Part shown: positions 63,267-64,000 of the stretch, piece by piece
Layout: each line of letters begins with the position of its first letter
Numbering within the stretch: position 1 is the stretch's first letter
Source: Sipunculus nudus
Taxonomy: Eukaryota; Annelida; Sipuncula; Golfingiida; Sipunculidae
DNA: 64,000 nucleotides
Reading direction: 5' to 3'
NCBI GenBank assembly: GCA_026874595.1
Contig: CM049310.1
Span: 42,473,558 to 42,537,557, forward strand
The notes under the pieces: generated by a model
The model's input: the letters and a program-made list of their open reading frames with translations, nothing else
The model's database searches: none
Told to the model about the DNA's origin: nothing
Program-made: the position numbers and the translations under genes

Positions 63267-63438
63267 GTCTGTGACGTCACACTTACCATCAGCCAATCAA
63301 ATCAAGGAACAGTACCTGTTCATGATAACATAAGAAACTCACGTACACAAAGCATGTAGTCCCTGTGGCGCAATGGTTAGCGCGTCCGGCTGTTAATCGG
63401 AAGGTTGGTGGTTCGAGCCCACCCAGGGACGTTATACC
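63267..63438. repeat. right copy of tRNA-Asn-containing direct repeat
   Basis: The same sequence as 4116-4283, with one extra GGAAC and a one-base D-loop deletion. Same orientation. Confidence 0.85.
63359..63431 (+). tRNA. tRNA-Asn (GTT), second copy
   Basis: Acceptor GTCCCTG/CAGGGAC, anticodon loop CTGTTAA with anticodon GTT, and T-arm GGTGGTTCGAGCCCACC. One base shorter in the D-loop (GCAATGGTT) than the 4203 copy and with C to A and A to G changes. Still a functional-looking gene. Confidence 0.93.
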
Positions 63439-63476
63439 TCTATGGGCGCTTTTGGCTCCCAGACGGCTCCCCTGTG

Positions 63477-64000
63477 GGGGAGGGGGGGGACTTGAGGGGG
63501 GGAGGGGGCGGCCCCTCCCTCTGCCTTATGTCAAGAAGTAGTAGAGTTGTGGGCTTGTGGCCACCAGGGGTCGGTTGTGTGGTTCAAGTCAGAAGTAGAC
63601 CAGTTGTAGGTTTGGGGATCGCCGGCAGGGGGGGGGGGGGGGGGAAGAAGAGTCGGTAGGATGTGAAAGGTCGGTCTGGGTCGTCTAGGTTAGAGATGAA
63701 AGGTCAGTAGGGTTTACCGGGGGGGGGGGGGGAACAGGGGAGTTCTGGGTGGGATCGCCTGGCGGGGGGAACAGGGGAGTTCTGGGTAGGATCGCCCGGC
63801 GGGGGGGAACAGGGGAGTCCTGGTTGGGATCGGAGACCCATGTGAATGGTTAAAGAGTGTTCATCGGATATCATCGGTACTGGAAAAGCCACAGGTGTGC
63901 AACGCATGTCAAAGCACTAGGGGATCGTTCAGATCCCGACAGAGGGTCTCCACTGGGGCCGAGGCCCCTATAGAAATTTCTCCACAGGGCTCGTGGTGGG
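63477..64000. repeat. G-rich repetitive end of window
   Basis: Long G-runs and about three tandem units of AACAGGGGAGTTCTGGGT-type text near 63733-63830. No coding frame is credible. Base content differs sharply from the rest of the window. Confidence 0.7.

Larger units (their letters stand above)
63230..63476. repeat. 37-bp direct repeats flanking tRNA-Asn module
   Basis: TCTATGGGCGCTTTTTGGTC with CAGACGGCTCCCCTGTG (63230-63266) is repeated at 63439-63475 with small differences. Between them lies exactly the module shared with 4116-4283. Right next to the left copy, a CTATATAAGCAGG box at 63186 points rightward. Confidence 0.8.

Noticed and set aside
63405-63907. Frames in the G-rich end
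   Set aside because: Gly/Pro-only translations driven by G-runs and tandem units.

Overview
The window reads as DNA of a nuclear-replicating large DNA virus of a marine invertebrate, or an integrated copy of one in such a genome. For a virus: many intronless genes of unknown family, tandem paralogue arrays, very tight gene ends (polyadenylation signals overlapping stop codons at 17189 and near 46848), and a gene set aimed at apoptosis and innate-immune signalling (an IAP, eight CARD-type proteins, four RING proteins). For a host or an integrated element: spliceosomal introns, animal-type tRNA genes, long AT-rich non-coding stretches with microsatellites, and apparent interspersed repeats. No replication, capsid or terminase gene is visible, so the family cannot be fixed. 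Malacoherpesviruses, which are known to carry IAP and RING genes, are one possible comparison; this is inference only.

Layout. 1-2.6 kb: repeat-like DNA and one tiny ORF. 2.6-9.2 kb: leftward genes, a 61-aa ORF, an FG-repeat (nucleoporin-like) protein and three tandem zinc-ribbon paralogues, with a tRNA-Asn gene between them. 9.2-12.1 kb: a regulatory region with ETS/CCAAT/CRE sites, a TATA promoter, an ATG-free leader and a hairpin array. 12.1-22.2 kb: a rightward block (three helical-bundle paralogues, a zinc protein, a retropepsin-like protein, a large RING protein, a small basic protein). Most of its ATGs sit just after a splice-acceptor sequence. Inside this block lie a leftward CRE-TATA promoter and a palindrome array that look like a separate non-coding RNA. 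23.5-33.6 kb: a mirror-image leftward block with its own CRE-TATA promoter, ATG-free leader and acceptor-preceded genes (a PHD-like protein, a possible double-CARD protein, four METT-family paralogues, further helical proteins). 34.5-36.3 kb: one 484-aa leftward gene. 36.3-44.9 kb: a gene-poor tract with a striking cluster of splice-donor sequences. 44.9-49.4 kb: a small RING protein, a second copy of the zinc protein and a five-exon IAP (BIR-BIR-UBA-RING). 50-58 kb: CARD genes, alone or fused to RING, plus an acidic repeat protein. 58.4-62.1 kb: a small Cys-rich protein and a 794-aa nuclear-type protein. 62.1-64 kb: AT-rich and G-rich repeats and a second tRNA-Asn gene lying in the same flanking sequence as the first, 59 kb away.

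How it may work together (inference). Two convergent units, starting near 10.77 kb rightward and near 33.51 kb leftward, appear to splice a short common untranslated leader onto one of several alternative coding exons, so one promoter could serve six or more proteins. The CARD, CARD-RING and IAP genes would act on host death-fold and ubiquitin signalling.
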